A stretch of 64,000 nt of DNA from Runella rosea (GCF_003325355.1 NZ_CP030850.1:930001-994000); one strand, 5' to 3'; counted from the stretch's first letter, positions 26,433-36,669 are shown. Notes: generated from the letters alone by a model not told the origin. A program made the numbers and translations.

Positions 26433-27446
26433 ATGAAATTCACCCACGCCATTCTCGTCGCGCAGGCTACTGCGTGCCTTGCTTTTATCGGTTGCAAAAG
26501 CCCACATGCCCGCATTGGAGCACCCGAACAATTAACCATAAACATTACTCCTGAACGCATTCAACGCGGCGAATACTTGGCCAACCACGTAGCTGTCTGT
26601 ATGGATTGCCACTCCCGACGCGATTATTCGCAATTTGCTGGTCCCATGATAACAGGCACTAAAGGCGCAGGTGGCGAGGTTTTTGACCATAAAATGGGCC
26701 TCCCAGGTACTTTTTACGGGAAAAATCTAACGCCTGCCGCTTTAAAAGAATGGACCGACGGAGAACTCTACCGAGCTATTACAACGGGCGTTTCTAAAGA
26801 CGGAACCGCTTTATTGCCGATGATGCCTTACCAAAATTACGGCAAAATGGACCGCGAAGACATTTTATCCATCATTGCTTACTTGCGGAGCATTCCTCCT
26901 ATCGAAAATACTGTTCCTACCTCTAAACCAGATTTTTGGTTAAAACCTATCCTCAAAAAAATGCCGCAAAAGGCCGCTTTTCAATCCAAACCCGCCTTGC
27001 AGGATTCTATCGGGTACGGGCGATATTTAGTTACGTTTGCGGGCTGTGCCGATTGCCACACCAAACGGCACATGGGCATTCCCGTTAAAAAGAAGTCACT
27101 TGCGGGAGGAATGTCTTTTCCGTTGCCCAGCGGTACCGTACAGTCGGCCAATCTAACCCCCGACCAGTCCACAGGAATCGGACATTGGACTAAAAAGGCA
27201 TTTATCGCCCGTTTTAAGTCGTTTGACCCTAAAACCTTCCATTCCTTTGCCACACAGGACGGTTTTAATACGCCTATGCCGTGGCTTTTTTACAGCGGAA
27301 TGAGCGAAGAAGACCTCGGGGCCATTTATAGTTATCTCCAATCACTCAAACCCATCAAAAACAAAACGGTAGCATTTACCCCAAAAAAGGCTAAAATCTT
27401 GAGAAAAGATGCCAAAACCGAAACGGTAGGTTTGAAGAAAATTTAA
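26433..27446 (+). CDS. Diheme c-type cytochrome lipoprotein
   Basis: The 337-residue protein has a lipoprotein-like signal (ACLAFIGC, Cys at 21) and two heme sites, CMDCH at 56-60 and CADCH at 205-209, each in a cytochrome c domain of about 110 residues with a following methionine (LLPMMPYQNYG, NTPMPWLFYSGM) as a probable sixth ligand. The phrase GRYLVTFAGCADCHT is typical of dehydrogenase-associated cytochromes. It likely passes electrons in the periplasm; no partner dehydrogenase is adjacent. Confidence 0.85.
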   Translation: MKFTHAILVAQATACLAFIGCKSPHARIGAPEQLTINITPERIQRGEYLANHVAVCMDCHSRRDYSQFAGPMITGTKGAGGEVFDHKMGLPGTFYGKNLTPAALKEWTDGELYRAITTGVSKDGTALLPMMPYQNYGKMDREDILSIIAYLRSIPPIENTVPTSKPDFWLKPILKKMPQKAAFQSKPALQDSIGYGRYLVTFAGCADCHTKRHMGIPVKKKSLAGGMSFPLPSGTVQSANLTPDQSTGIGHWTKKAFIARFKSFDPKTFHSFATQDGFNTPMPWLFYSGMSEEDLGAIYSYLQSLKPIKNKTVAFTPKKAKILRKDAKTETVGLKKI

Positions 27447-27532
27447 TATTTTAAAACCTCTCCTCCTCGATTTTACTCTTTTTTAGAAGAGGTCAAACAG
27501 AACTATTTTTCGCATACATAGGTTCTAATCCT

Positions 27533-27540
27533 TAACTTTG
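27533..27540 (+). promoter_or_regulatory. Predicted minus-7 element of gldC
   Basis: TAACTTTG matches TAnnTTTG exactly and ends 25 bases before the gldC ATG. The region about 20 bases upstream is T-rich but has no exact TTG. Confidence 0.4.
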
Positions 27541-27565
27541 CAGGATTAATAAGGAAACAAAACCA

Positions 27566-27916
27566 ATGGCACAAAAAGAGATAAAATTTACCATAGAGCA
27601 AGACGAGGAGAAAATCCCCGAAAAAATTTATTGGGAAGCGACCGACAACCCCAACGAAGGATTGGAAGAAACCAAAGCGATTGCCGTAGGGGTTTGGGAC
27701 CATTTTCACCGGGGAACGCTCTTCATTCCTTTGTGGTCAAAAGACATGGAAGTGCTTGATATGAAGCGCTTTTGCATCGAAATGCTCGGCTGCGTAGCCG
27801 ACACATTGCGCAATGCCACAGGCGACGAAATCATGGCCGCCGAAATTGACGAAGTAGGCATGGCGTTGAGCAAACGTCTTCAAAAAGAAATGCAGGCCGT
27901 ACAACAAGGGCAATAA
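27566..27916 (+). CDS. gldC: Gliding motility protein GldC
   Basis: The 116-residue protein matches the GldC family: it opens EIKFTIEQDEEKIPEKIYWEA and contains KAIAVGVWD, LWSKDMEVLDMKRF and a late helix with CVADTLRNATGDE. GldC is needed for full gliding motility in Flavobacterium johnsoniae, where it is encoded next to gldB. No gldB is adjacent here. Its presence is one reason for placing the window in gliding-type Bacteroidota. The true biochemical role is not known. Confidence 0.85.
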   Translation: MAQKEIKFTIEQDEEKIPEKIYWEATDNPNEGLEETKAIAVGVWDHFHRGTLFIPLWSKDMEVLDMKRFCIEMLGCVADTLRNATGDEIMAAEIDEVGMALSKRLQKEMQAVQQGQ

Positions 27917-27947
27917 GTTGCTTAGATTTATTTAGTGAAATGTGTTT

Positions 27948-27986
27948 TGGGTTCTTCACGACCCAAACAGGGTTCTTCACAACCCA
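27948..27986. repeat. Tandem pair of short palindromes before argC
   Basis: TGGGTTCTTCACGACCCA (27948-27965) and GGGTTCTTCACAACCCA (27970-27986) are near-identical copies, each with GGGT/ACCC arms. They fill the gap between gldC and argC and end 16 bases before the argC ATG, a place suited to an operator or leader control. Confidence 0.6.
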
Positions 27987-28002
27987 GTGATCAAAAAACA
28001 AA

Positions 28003-28986
28003 ATGACTGAAATAAAAATCGGAATCGTCGGAGCAGCGGGATATACCGGGGGCGAATTATTACGTATTTTAATCAATCACCCGAGCGTTGAAATTGCCTG
28101 GGCGCACTCCAAAAGCCAAGCAGGCAAACCCATTTATGCCACCCATACCGACTTGTTGGGGGATACTGAATTAACTTTCTCGGGGGAAGAAATCGCAGAT
28201 TTATTGGCAATAGAAGGCTTAAACGCTATTTTTCTATGTTCGGGGCATAACGAATCCAAAAAGTTTTTGGAAAACAATCCCGTGCCTTCTTCCGTCAAAA
28301 TCATTGACTTGAGTACTGATTTTCGTGATCAATCCAACGGATTCGTGTACGGTTTGCCAGAATTGCAGCGCGAGCGCATCAAAACTGCCGATAAAATCGC
28401 CAATCCCGGGTGCTTCGCTACCAGTATCGAATTGGCATTGTTGCCTTTGGCCGCCGCAGGTTTATTAACCGACGACGTCCACGTTAGTGCCGTAACAGGC
28501 TCAACGGGTGCAGGTCAGGCGTTGAGCGCCACGACGCACTTTACGTGGCGTAACAATAACATGTCTATTTATAAAGCATTTACGCACCAACACCTCAAAG
28601 AAATCAAGATGAGCCTGACGGCTTTGCAAGCTGATTTTAGCAAAGAGGTGAATTTTATTCCCTATCGTGGAGACTTTACCCGTGGGATTATGGCCAATGT
28701 TTACACCAAATTTTCGGGTACGTTGGAGGAAGCCCTCTCGCTTTACCAAACGTATTATGCAGCGCATCCATTTACGCACGTTAGTACCCAAGATATTGAC
28801 CTGAAACAAGTCGTAAATACCAATAAGTGTCTGATTCAGCTCCAGAAACACGGCAACAACCTCTTGATTACGAGCGAGATAGACAACCTGACCAAAGGTG
28901 CTTCTGGACAAGCGGTACAAAACCTAAACTTACTTTTTGACTTGCCAGAAGATGCAGGACTACGCCTGAAAGCCGCCGCATTTTAG
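28003..28986 (+). CDS. argC: N-acetyl-gamma-glutamyl-phosphate reductase
   Basis: The 327-residue enzyme reduces N-acetylglutamyl phosphate to the semialdehyde in arginine synthesis, using NADPH. It begins IKIGIVGAAGYTGGELLRIL, has DLSTDFR, and the catalytic cysteine in ANPGCFATSIELAL near residue 136; GSTGAGQALSATTHF and HQHLKEI follow. Length suits the short class. No other arg genes are in view; the M15 lipoprotein gene follows after 36 bases. Confidence 0.93.
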   Translation: MTEIKIGIVGAAGYTGGELLRILINHPSVEIAWAHSKSQAGKPIYATHTDLLGDTELTFSGEEIADLLAIEGLNAIFLCSGHNESKKFLENNPVPSSVKIIDLSTDFRDQSNGFVYGLPELQRERIKTADKIANPGCFATSIELALLPLAAAGLLTDDVHVSAVTGSTGAGQALSATTHFTWRNNNMSIYKAFTHQHLKEIKMSLTALQADFSKEVNFIPYRGDFTRGIMANVYTKFSGTLEEALSLYQTYYAAHPFTHVSTQDIDLKQVVNTNKCLIQLQKHGNNLLITSEIDNLTKGASGQAVQNLNLLFDLPEDAGLRLKAAAF

Positions 28987-29022
28987 CGAGAGTCAATCTC
29001 ATTTTTCAACTGTATAAGCAGC

Positions 29023-30120
29023 ATGAGCAAAGTCGTTTTTTGTATCGGCAGTATAGCGCTCGTGCTGCTATCCATTGCCTGCGGTGCAGTTGATGAATTG
29101 AAAGAAAGTTCATGGGAAAAAGAACGTTGCGACACTATTCAGCGCCTCGAATCATTTAGTGTACTTGATTTAGTGCTGCCATTTTCCCAAGCCGATACCC
29201 TCAAGGAAACCCTCACTTCCGTCCCGCAGATTTATGTAACGACCATCAAAAATGGGCAAATCCAGCCTTGGAAAGCCCTCACAGCCCCGTCGTTTCACGG
29301 TAAACCTTATGAACTGAAACTTCCTCAGTCCTCGTTTACAGTCGACACCCTTTCTACCCTCGACCTCAGCTACCTTTGGTCGTTGGCAGATCGCTACGAT
29401 TATCCCTACCTTCGCTACGAGTCAATTTTAAAATCGGTCAGAGATTCTTTTTTGGTAAAACGAGAGGCAATGATGCAGGCCTATTTACGCCAATTCCCCC
29501 AATATCAACTTAGGGTACAGTCGGATTTACGGGGAAGCGGAAAACAAAAACGCCACCTGACCATGGGCAAAAGTGTATCTCCCTTGTCTCAACATCAATT
29601 TGGGTTGGCTTCCGACATTGCCATCCTCAGCAGGGGCAGGCAACTCCAAAATATCAACCATTATAAAACCTTTTTGGGGCAAATAGGCCGCGAATATTCA
29701 CTTACTTGGGGTGGTAATTTTTTAGGTTTTGTTGACCCTAACCACATTCAATTTTTTGCAAACAGCGCTGAACTTCTAACAAATATTCCACCCTTGCGCT
29801 TTGAATATGAAGCGTATGGTCGTTATTTCAAAAATCGTGTGCAGGCGATGACCGCCGTCGGAAAAGCCGCCAAGGTAGAAGACACCAAAGCATTGCTTGC
29901 CGCACTCCATCAATTACACAAAGGCCAAGCCTGCGTTTGTGACACGTTAGCCGAACGCCCCACGTCTCTTTTTATTCGTAATCTTGCGTTGGAAGCCGCA
30001 AAAATAGGTTATCAATCTGGTCGTGATATTTTAATCATCGGCGACCTTGACCAGCATACCACAAGTTTAATCCACCCGACGGGAGTTCAGAAAACGTTTA
30101 GGTTGGGGGTTTGGCAATAA
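29023..30120 (+). CDS. M15-family peptidase-like lipoprotein
   Basis: The 365-residue protein has a lipoprotein signal (VLLSIAC, Cys at 20). The middle contains the zinc-site motifs of M15 LD/DD-carboxypeptidases: SQHQFGLASD (H191, D198) and WGGNFLGFVDPNH (H241). This suggests trimming of peptidoglycan peptides or hydrolysis of a cross-link. The C-terminal 110 residues after the last motif are unassigned. A short M15 region also precedes (LWSLADRYDYPYLRYES). It is tail to tail with the GH113-like gene, only 10 bases apart. Confidence 0.7.
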   Translation: MSKVVFCIGSIALVLLSIACGAVDELKESSWEKERCDTIQRLESFSVLDLVLPFSQADTLKETLTSVPQIYVTTIKNGQIQPWKALTAPSFHGKPYELKLPQSSFTVDTLSTLDLSYLWSLADRYDYPYLRYESILKSVRDSFLVKREAMMQAYLRQFPQYQLRVQSDLRGSGKQKRHLTMGKSVSPLSQHQFGLASDIAILSRGRQLQNINHYKTFLGQIGREYSLTWGGNFLGFVDPNHIQFFANSAELLTNIPPLRFEYEAYGRYFKNRVQAMTAVGKAAKVEDTKALLAALHQLHKGQACVCDTLAERPTSLFIRNLALEAAKIGYQSGRDILIIGDLDQHTTSLIHPTGVQKTFRLGVWQ

Positions 30121-30130
30121 GACAAAAAAG

Positions 30131-31147
30131 CTATTTTTTCCCAAACTCCTCCCTCAATACCGCTTCGGCGGGTTTTTGTTGGGGCGAGAAAGCATCCCGG
30201 TGGCGGTTGGGCGGTTGGTGCAAAAACCATTTCCAAGCAAAAGCCCCCGCCAACCATTTTCGGGGCCACACTTCCTTGAAAAAAGCCCGGTAAGCATCTG
30301 CCTGTAAGTTAGGATTATCGGTTTTGGTATCGTGCGATTCCCAAGGTTTTTCGGTTGCAAAATCAACACTTCGATAGCCAAATTCCGTAAACAAAATGGG
30401 TTTTTGAAGTTTTGCCGCAAATTCTTCCAACTCATCCAAATGGGTTAGCCAACCTTTTTGCAAGGTTTCTACCGAAGGATGTTTTTCGGACGAAAGGGGG
30501 AAATAGGCATCTACACCAATAAAATCCAAGTCTGCCCAGAAGGGATTTCGCGGATAATTATTCCAGTTATCGGCATACGTCAACGGCCCTTTGTAAATTT
30601 CTCGTACTTGCCGAATCATCGAACGCCAAAAAGGAGCACGTTTAAAGGCAAAATTGTCCATTTCGGTCGCAATGCAAAACAAATCTACTTTCATTGAATC
30701 AGCAATGCGAGCGTTGGTAAGGATATAATCGCCAAAATCTTTTTCAAAAGTTTGCCAATCAGCTTCGGTTTTGAGGTCAAAATCTCCCGTATACATCCCT
30801 CTTCCAACCCAAGCATGGGGCTTAAGCATTACTTTAAGGCCACTTTGGTGAGCAAGTTCTATTGTTTTAGCGGTGCCATCTTTGGTTTCTCCCCACCACA
30901 TTTTGTTCATATTGAAATGAAAATGCGGCTCCCCTTCCCGACAAAAACCGTACGGAATGACCGCCACCCATTCGGCATTTACCTGCCGAATAGGACTAAA
31001 GACCGACGAATCAATCTCTTTGGAAGGAGCTACCAAGTTGATACCCCTCATCTTCTGACCTGAGTAGACAGGAGGAGAAGGTCGCGAGCAGGCACTCAGC
31101 AAAATAACCGTGCTCAACGTGCTCAAAATCAACAAGGTAGTTTTCAT
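30131..31147 (-). CDS. GH113-like glycoside hydrolase lipoprotein
   Basis: The ATG at 31147 gives 338 residues with a lipoprotein signal (MKTTLLILSTLSTVILLSAC). The mature protein is a TIM-barrel enzyme with MRGINLVAPSKEI, LKVMLKPHAWVGRG, IATEMDNF (probable acid/base Glu), LDFIGVDAYFPL and ILFTEFGYRS (probable nucleophile Glu), the pattern of GH113 beta-mannanases and related clan GH-A enzymes. Its substrate is likely a beta-mannan or peptidoglycan-like glycan, unproven. It is downstream of nothing obvious and ends next to the M15 gene. Confidence 0.75.
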   Translation of the reverse strand: MKTTLLILSTLSTVILLSACSRPSPPVYSGQKMRGINLVAPSKEIDSSVFSPIRQVNAEWVAVIPYGFCREGEPHFHFNMNKMWWGETKDGTAKTIELAHQSGLKVMLKPHAWVGRGMYTGDFDLKTEADWQTFEKDFGDYILTNARIADSMKVDLFCIATEMDNFAFKRAPFWRSMIRQVREIYKGPLTYADNWNNYPRNPFWADLDFIGVDAYFPLSSEKHPSVETLQKGWLTHLDELEEFAAKLQKPILFTEFGYRSVDFATEKPWESHDTKTDNPNLQADAYRAFFKEVWPRKWLAGAFAWKWFLHQPPNRHRDAFSPQQKPAEAVLREEFGKK

Positions 31148-31245
31148 GGGTTTATCACTTAATTTTAACAAAATGCATCAGTTTTAATCATCCCTAATTG
31201 TGACTAGGAGGTTCACTTTCAGAAACGGTTTCTAAAAATACAAAA

Positions 31246-31268
31246 AAGCCGCCCTAAAAAGGCGGCTT
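31246..31268 (-). terminator. rpoD terminator
   Basis: AAGCCGCC (31246-31253) and GGCGGCTT (31261-31268) pair around a 7-base loop; on the minus strand the stem is followed by a T6 run. It lies 34 bases after the rpoD stop. Confidence 0.9.
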
Positions 31269-31301
31269 CATCTATTATCATCAAAATATTTCAAAGAGAT
31301 C

Positions 31302-32165
31302 TTATCCCAAATACGTCTTCAACGCTTTGCTGCGCGAAGTATGGCGCAAACGACGGATGGCTTTTTCCTTGATTTGACGTACACGTTCACGAGTCAAGTT
31401 GAATTTCTCCCCGATTTCTTCCAGCGTCATAGGATGTTCACCGTTCAGTCCGAAGTACAACGCAATCACATCCGATTCACGTTGGGTCAGGGTAGAGAGT
31501 GCGCGCGCTACTTCTTTGCGAAGCGAATCGTTGATTAGCCCTTGGTCGGGCTTTTCTTCCATGTCGTTTTCTAGTACATCCAAAAGGCTATTTTCTTCCC
31601 CTTGTACGAAAGGCGCATCCATCGACACGTGACGACCGGATATTTTGAGCGTATCCACCACTTCATTGGCCGAAATGTCCAGCACTTCTGCTAATTCTTC
31701 AGGTGAAGGCTCACGCTCAAATTTTTGTTCGAGATCCGAAAATGTTTTTGAAATTTTATTGAGTGACCCTACGCGGTTGAGCGGAAGGCGCACAATACGG
31801 GACTGTTCGGCCAATGCTTGCAAAATGGATTGACGAATCCACCATACAGCATAGGAGATAAATTTAAAACCACGCGTTTCGTCAAAACGTTGCGCAGCTT
31901 TAATTAACCCTAAGTTACCTTCATTGATAAGGTCACCAAGCGATAATCCTTGGTTTTGATATTGTTTAGCCACGGAGACCACAAAGCGCAAGTTTGCTTT
32001 GGTCAATCTCTCCAATGCCTGTTGATCACCTTCCCGAATTCTTTGCGCCAAAGTCACCTCCTCGTCGGGAGTCAGCAAATCTACCTTTCCAATTTCCTGT
32101 AAATACTTATCAAGCGATTGGCTTTCTCGGTTGGTAATCTGCTTACTGATTTTTAGCTGTCTCAT
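31302..32165 (-). CDS. rpoD: Primary RNA polymerase sigma factor (RpoD/SigA)
   Basis: The 287-residue sigma-70 factor contains region 1.2 ([18 protein letters not shown]), region 2 with [27 protein letters not shown] and [13 protein letters not shown], region 3, and region 4 with [18 protein letters not shown]. The short N-terminus without region 1.1 is normal for Bacteroidota, whose sigma reads the unusual TTG/TAnnTTTG promoters seen here. The order rpsO, pnp, rpoD on one strand is a recurring arrangement in the phylum. Confidence 0.95.
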   Translation of the reverse strand: MRQLKISKQITNRESQSLDKYLQEIGKVDLLTPDEEVTLAQRIREGDQQALERLTKANLRFVVSVAKQYQNQGLSLGDLINEGNLGLIKAAQRFDETRGFKFISYAVWWIRQSILQALAEQSRIVRLPLNRVGSLNKISKTFSDLEQKFEREPSPEELAEVLDISANEVVDTLKISGRHVSMDAPFVQGEENSLLDVLENDMEEKPDQGLINDSLRKEVARALSTLTQRESDVIALYFGLNGEHPMTLEEIGEKFNLTRERVRQIKEKAIRRLRHTSRSKALKTYLG

Positions 32166-32298
32166 TTTATAAACTTTGGTGCTATCTTAATACTATTTGG
32201 TAACGAAAAAAGAGTATCAAAAGTTGATTTTCCTTTCAACTTTAAGTTAAAAAACCGAAATTCTACTGAGTTTCTTGGATTTTTAGTAAAAATTATCA

Positions 32299-32353
32299 AA
32301 AAGGGCCAATTTAGGCGTAGAATCAAATTGATTTTTTCGGCTTTGGCCCTTTT
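32299..32353 (-). terminator. pnp terminator-like hairpin
   Basis: AAAAGGGCCAA (32299-32309) and TTGGCCCTTTT (32343-32353) form an 11-bp stem with a 33-base loop that itself holds an AATCAA/TTGATT pairing. On the minus strand it ends in TTTTTG, directly after the pnp stop. Confidence 0.7.
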
Positions 32354-32365
32354 CAATACTCTTTT

Positions 32366-34591
32366 TTATCGACGGTTATCATCTCTACGACGCTCCCCCC
32401 CTCTGTCATTGCCGCGCTCACGACGGTCACCGCGATCTTCACGCGGGGGTTTTTCAACGTAGCCTTCTGGTTTAGGCAACAATATCTTACGCGAAAGACG
32501 ATATTTACCCGTTTTTTTATCGTGCTCTACCAGTTTTACCTGTATTTCTTCGCCCACTTGCAGCACTCCATCCATGGTTTCAAGTCGCTCCCACGTGATT
32601 TCTGAAATATGCAGTAGGCCATCTTTACCCGGCATGAATTCAACAAACGCGCCAAATGGTTGGATTGTTTTTACGACTCCCGTGTACACTTCGTTTACTT
32701 CTGGAATAGCAACAATGCCCTTGATGCGTTTTACCGCAATGTCCATGCTATTTCCGTTGGTAGCAAAAATGCTGACATAACCCGCACCTTCGCGTTCTTC
32801 GATGGTTACGGTTGCACCCGATACGCGTTGGATTTCTTGAACTACTTTACCACCTGGCCCGATTACGGCACCAATTTGCTCTTGTGCAATCTGAATAACT
32901 ACCGCACGAGGAGCATGAGGTTTAAGGTCTTCGCGACTTTCAACAATCGCTTTCTTCATCTCACCCAAAATGTGCAAACGTCCGCGGCGCGCCTGATCAA
33001 GTGCTTCGGCGAGTACTTCGTACGAAAGTCCGTCTACTTTGAGGTCCATTTGGCAAGCCGTAATTCCCTGTTCAGTACCGGTTACCTTAAAGTCCATGTC
33101 ACCAAGGTGATCTTCATCCCCTAAGATATCTGAAAGCACGGCGTATTTACCAGAATTATCGGTAATCAAACCCATCGCAATACCTGCTACGGGAGCTTTT
33201 ATCTTAATCCCGGCATCCATCAACGCAAGTGTACCTGCACAAACGGTTGCCATTGACGACGAACCATTTGATTCTAAAATATCAGAAACGATACGAATCG
33301 TATATGGATTTTCGTCATCTGGAGGCAATACTTTTTTCAATGACCGGTGAGCCAAGTTACCGTGTCCTACTTCACGACGGCCAGGTCCACGATTAGGCTT
33401 TACTTCACCCGTTGAAAAACCTGGGAAGTTATAGTGCAACATGAAACGGCTGTAACCATAATACATGGTTGTATCAATGATTTGCTCGTCCATTTTAGTA
33501 CCCAAAGTCACGGTTGTAAGCGATTGCGTTTCGCCACGGGTAAACAACGCCGAACCGTGTGGTGATGGCAACAAATCAACCTCACACATAATGGGGCGGA
33601 TTTGGTCCAGTGCACGTCCGTCTAAGCGGCTGCGCTCGTCCAATACCAAACGGCGCGAAGCTTCCCATTCCAAATCATGATAATAGCGCTTGATAAGCCC
33701 TACTTTGGCATCATATTCTTCGGGGTTTTCGGCCTTGTATTGCTCTAAATATTCAGTAATAACGCCTTTGAAACCATCTTTACGGAGTTGCTTATTTGCA
33801 CTTCCTTGACGGGCCACGGCGTAGATTTTATCATAACAAGCTTCACGAACTTTCTGACGAAGTTCTTCGTCGTGAACTACATACTCAAACGTACGTTTTT
33901 CAGTCTTACCCGCTTCGGCTTCAAGTTCTTTCTGAACCGCACATTGCAATTTAATGACTTCGTGGGCGGCTTTGATTGCCTCAATGACATCCTGCTCCGA
34001 CGCCTCACTCATTTCTCCTTCTACCATACAAATATCTTTGGCAGAACCCGCCACGATAAGGTCTAAAGTAGCACTTTTCAGTTGAGAAGAAATGGGATTA
34101 ATGACGTATTCGCCATTGATTTTAGCCACCCGAACTTCCGAAATAGGGCCGTTGAAAGGCACATCGGTCAGCATCAACGCTGATGATGCAGCCAAAGCGG
34201 CCAAGGCATCGGGCAATACTTCGGCATCTGCCGAAATTAAAAATACGTTTACCTGCGTATCTGCGTAGAAATCATCAGGAAACATCGGGCGCAAGGCTCG
34301 GTCGACCAAACGGCTGACCAACACTTCGTGATCCGATAATTTGCCTTCACGTTTCTGAAAGCTCCCGGGAATACGTCCCGCTGACGCGAATTTTTCTTGG
34401 TAATCAACCGACAACGGCAGAAAATCAGTACCGGGCCGGGCATCGGGATTGGAAACAACCGTAGCAAGCAACATGGTGTTACCCATACGCACAACAACAG
34501 ACCCGTGGGCCTGTCTGGCTAGTTTTCCCGTCTCGATTGTGATGGTGCGACCATCAGGAAGTGTAATGGTCTTTGTGATGATGTTAAACAT
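32366..34591 (-). CDS. pnp: Polyribonucleotide nucleotidyltransferase
   Basis: The 741-residue enzyme degrades RNA by phosphorolysis in mRNA turnover. It has two RNase PH-like domains ([16 protein letters not shown] at the start; the second with [25 protein letters not shown] and [16 protein letters not shown]), a KH domain ([16 protein letters not shown]) and an S1 domain ([26 protein letters not shown] split here). The Arg/Asp/Gly-rich tail [19 protein letters not shown] is an extra basic RNA-binding end. It lies downstream of rpsO with a hairpin between. Confidence 0.95.
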   Translation of the reverse strand: MFNIITKTITLPDGRTITIETGKLARQAHGSVVVRMGNTMLLATVVSNPDARPGTDFLPLSVDYQEKFASAGRIPGSFQKREGKLSDHEVLVSRLVDRALRPMFPDDFYADTQVNVFLISADAEVLPDALAALAASSALMLTDVPFNGPISEVRVAKINGEYVINPISSQLKSATLDLIVAGSAKDICMVEGEMSEASEQDVIEAIKAAHEVIKLQCAVQKELEAEAGKTEKRTFEYVVHDEELRQKVREACYDKIYAVARQGSANKQLRKDGFKGVITEYLEQYKAENPEEYDAKVGLIKRYYHDLEWEASRRLVLDERSRLDGRALDQIRPIMCEVDLLPSPHGSALFTRGETQSLTTVTLGTKMDEQIIDTTMYYGYSRFMLHYNFPGFSTGEVKPNRGPGRREVGHGNLAHRSLKKVLPPDDENPYTIRIVSDILESNGSSSMATVCAGTLALMDAGIKIKAPVAGIAMGLITDNSGKYAVLSDILGDEDHLGDMDFKVTGTEQGITACQMDLKVDGLSYEVLAEALDQARRGRLHILGEMKKAIVESREDLKPHAPRAVVIQIAQEQIGAVIGPGGKVVQEIQRVSGATVTIEEREGAGYVSIFATNGNSMDIAVKRIKGIVAIPEVNEVYTGVVKTIQPFGAFVEFMPGKDGLLHISEITWERLETMDGVLQVGEEIQVKLVEHDKKTGKYRLSRKILLPKPEGYVEKPPREDRGDRRERGNDRGGERRRDDNRR

Positions 34592-34772
34592 GAAAGAAGA
34601 ATTAAAACCGCTTTGTGCCTGCGCTTCCGCTTAAGACTGTTATTTTGTTATCTATTAAATGTGAATCGAACAATACGTTTACACTTAACTTCATTAAAAG
34701 ACAACAACGCAAGCTATTTATTGAATAAACCGCAAAAATTTTTGTACTTAATTTTGAAAGGGAGAGAAATGA

Positions 34773-34809
34773 CAAACAGGGAATTCAATTGAATGAAATT
34801 CCCTGTTTG
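34773..34809 (-). terminator. rpsO attenuator/terminator hairpin
   Basis: CAAACAGGGAATT (34773-34785) and AATTCCCTGTTTG (34797-34809) are a perfect 13-bp stem with an 11-base loop just past the rpsO stop. Some readthrough could feed pnp, as in the E. coli rpsO-pnp pair. Confidence 0.8.
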
Positions 34810-34820
34810 AGCGTATCGCG

Positions 34821-35090
34821 TTACTTTCTGATATTCAGTTCGGCGATGATAGTACGATAACGACTGATTTCAGTTCTTTGAAGATAATTCAGCAATCGTC
34901 TGCGCTTACCTACCAATTTCAAAAGACCAAGACGAGTGGCACTGTCGTGTTTGTGCTGCTTCAAGTGCTCGGTCAGGTGGTTGATACGGTGTGTAAATAA
35001 TGCAATTTGTGATTCTGGAGAACCCGTATCGCTTTCAGACTTGCCATACTTTTGAAACAAGTCTTTTTTCACTTCCGATGTTAAATACAT
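34821..35090 (-). CDS. rpsO: 30S ribosomal protein S15
   Basis: The 89-residue protein matches S15: [20 protein letters not shown] near residue 21, [18 protein letters not shown] and [13 protein letters not shown] near the end. It binds 16S rRNA in the central domain. It is the first gene of the rpsO-pnp-rpoD block. A TACCTTTG minus-7 element sits 51 bases upstream. Confidence 0.97.
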   Translation of the reverse strand: MYLTSEVKKDLFQKYGKSESDTGSPESQIALFTHRINHLTEHLKQHKHDSATRLGLLKLVGKRRRLLNYLQRTEISRYRTIIAELNIRK

Positions 35091-35140
35091 GATTGTAACC
35101 TCAGATTAATTTAGATGGAACATATATACAAAAACGGCTG

Positions 35141-35148
35141 CAAAGGTA
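35141..35148 (-). promoter_or_regulatory. Predicted minus-7 element of rpsO
   Basis: On the minus strand TACCTTTG matches TAnnTTTG exactly in the gap between the lptF/G-like stop and the rpsO start; no clean TTG is at the expected spacing. Confidence 0.4.
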
Positions 35149-35153
35149 TACAA

Positions 35154-36659
35154 TTAGTTTGAATAAACAGCCTTATTACCGCGCCATTTTTTAAGAATAC
35201 TACTTTGCTGCCACTTTTTCGTCATTCTCTCCCACCAAATGATGTACACATCTTTATCAAACAGGCGAGAATCCTTCAAAGCACGGTCGGCAAAATAGAT
35301 TCCGACAAATATCAGGAGTGTATTGGAAAACCAAGCCCCAAATGGTACCCAAACCAAGCCATCTTTGGCCCACTTGTCGCCCTGCAAGGTAAGTACATAC
35401 GATAAAATAAAGAAAAGAACCGACACCAACACGGGAATACCAAAGCCCCCTTTTTTGATAATGGCGCCCAAGGGCGCTCCCAACAGAAACATCACAAAAC
35501 AAGAAACCGCCTGGGTATATTTATGATGCATTTCCAAATCATACCGATACCAGGTTTTCCCCTTATCTGTCAGGTACGTTTTGTTACTTTGGGCGTACGA
35601 TTTAACATTTTGGGCCTGCGTCAACGCACTTGCGAGTACTTGTTCTTTTTCGGATGGCAACACAACTGGCTTTTTCTTCAACAATGAGTCCACCCATTTG
35701 CCGTATTTGGGGGCCGTTTCTTTGGGGAGCGTTTCGGCCCGAAAAGCATAGCTAAAGTACTGTTTCGACTGTGGAAAAAGACCATCTTTGGTCTTTTTAT
35801 ATTCTTTTTTGAGCGAATCAGCCACTTTTTGCAGCTCTTTCGCATTTTTCATGTACTCGTGGTATTGGAATTGATTCTCATCGGTACGTTTGAGACCGAA
35901 TGACTCCAAGCTTACCACCATTTTATAATGGTCAAAATAAGAGCGTGTAAATTGTCGGTTGTCGCTTGGCGAATAACTCCCCCCTCCTGTTTGGCCATTT
36001 TCGGAATACTGATTTCCTTTATACAATTCAAAAACCAAATAGCTTTGATTATTAATGGTATACATCAGTCCCGAATCGGCTAAAATCACTTCGCGGTTAC
36101 CCGCGTTATAATCGGTAGTTGGGTGTCGATAAATGACCAATCCTTTTAGGCTCTTCTGGTCAGCAAATTTTTTATCTACTTTTATATTATAGCCTGGCAA
36201 ATCGTTGTAGAAAATCCCTTCTTTAATATTGAGGGTTGCTTTGGCCGTTTTGATGTCATATAGAAGGCTGTACCCCTTAAGATTTGCCCACGGGGCTACT
36301 TCATTATTGTACCAAAATGAAAAGAGCGTAATCATCGCCACCATGACCATCACCGACCGCATGGCGCGCCATGTAGAGATTCCCGCGCTTTTGATGGCCG
36401 TTAATTCAAAAAACTCCCCCAAGTTGCCGAAAGTCATCAATGAAGAAAGCAAGACGGCCAAAGGCAAAGCTACTGGAACGGTAATGAGACTAAAAAAGCC
36501 GAGGAGTTTAACATAATTTAAGAAATCAATGTCCTTGCCCACGAGTTCATTCAAGTACTGAGAGATAAGCCGCATTAAAAATATAAAAACGACAATGCAC
36601 AAAGTCAGCACGAACGGGCCTAAGAATGACCGTAATACCAGTTTATCAATTTTTTTCAT
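35154..36659 (-). CDS. LptF/LptG family LPS transport permease
   Basis: The 501-residue protein has the family start KIDKLVLRSFLGPFVLTLCIVV, three N-terminal transmembrane segments, a large periplasmic beta-jellyroll part (about residues 125-390) and three C-terminal membrane segments (FLLGAPLGAIIKKGGFGIP with VLFFILSYVL). It is the YjgP/YjgQ permease type that, with LptB, extracts lipopolysaccharide and feeds it to LptC/A. Only one such gene is present here, so LptF and LptG cannot be told apart. It follows the START-like gene after 10 bases. Confidence 0.85.
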   Translation of the reverse strand: MKKIDKLVLRSFLGPFVLTLCIVVFIFLMRLISQYLNELVGKDIDFLNYVKLLGFFSLITVPVALPLAVLLSSLMTFGNLGEFFELTAIKSAGISTWRAMRSVMVMVAMITLFSFWYNNEVAPWANLKGYSLLYDIKTAKATLNIKEGIFYNDLPGYNIKVDKKFADQKSLKGLVIYRHPTTDYNAGNREVILADSGLMYTINNQSYLVFELYKGNQYSENGQTGGGSYSPSDNRQFTRSYFDHYKMVVSLESFGLKRTDENQFQYHEYMKNAKELQKVADSLKKEYKKTKDGLFPQSKQYFSYAFRAETLPKETAPKYGKWVDSLLKKKPVVLPSEKEQVLASALTQAQNVKSYAQSNKTYLTDKGKTWYRYDLEMHHKYTQAVSCFVMFLLGAPLGAIIKKGGFGIPVLVSVLFFILSYVLTLQGDKWAKDGLVWVPFGAWFSNTLLIFVGIYFADRALKDSRLFDKDVYIIWWERMTKKWQQSSILKKWRGNKAVYSN

Positions 36660-36669
36660 TCGTATTTAC

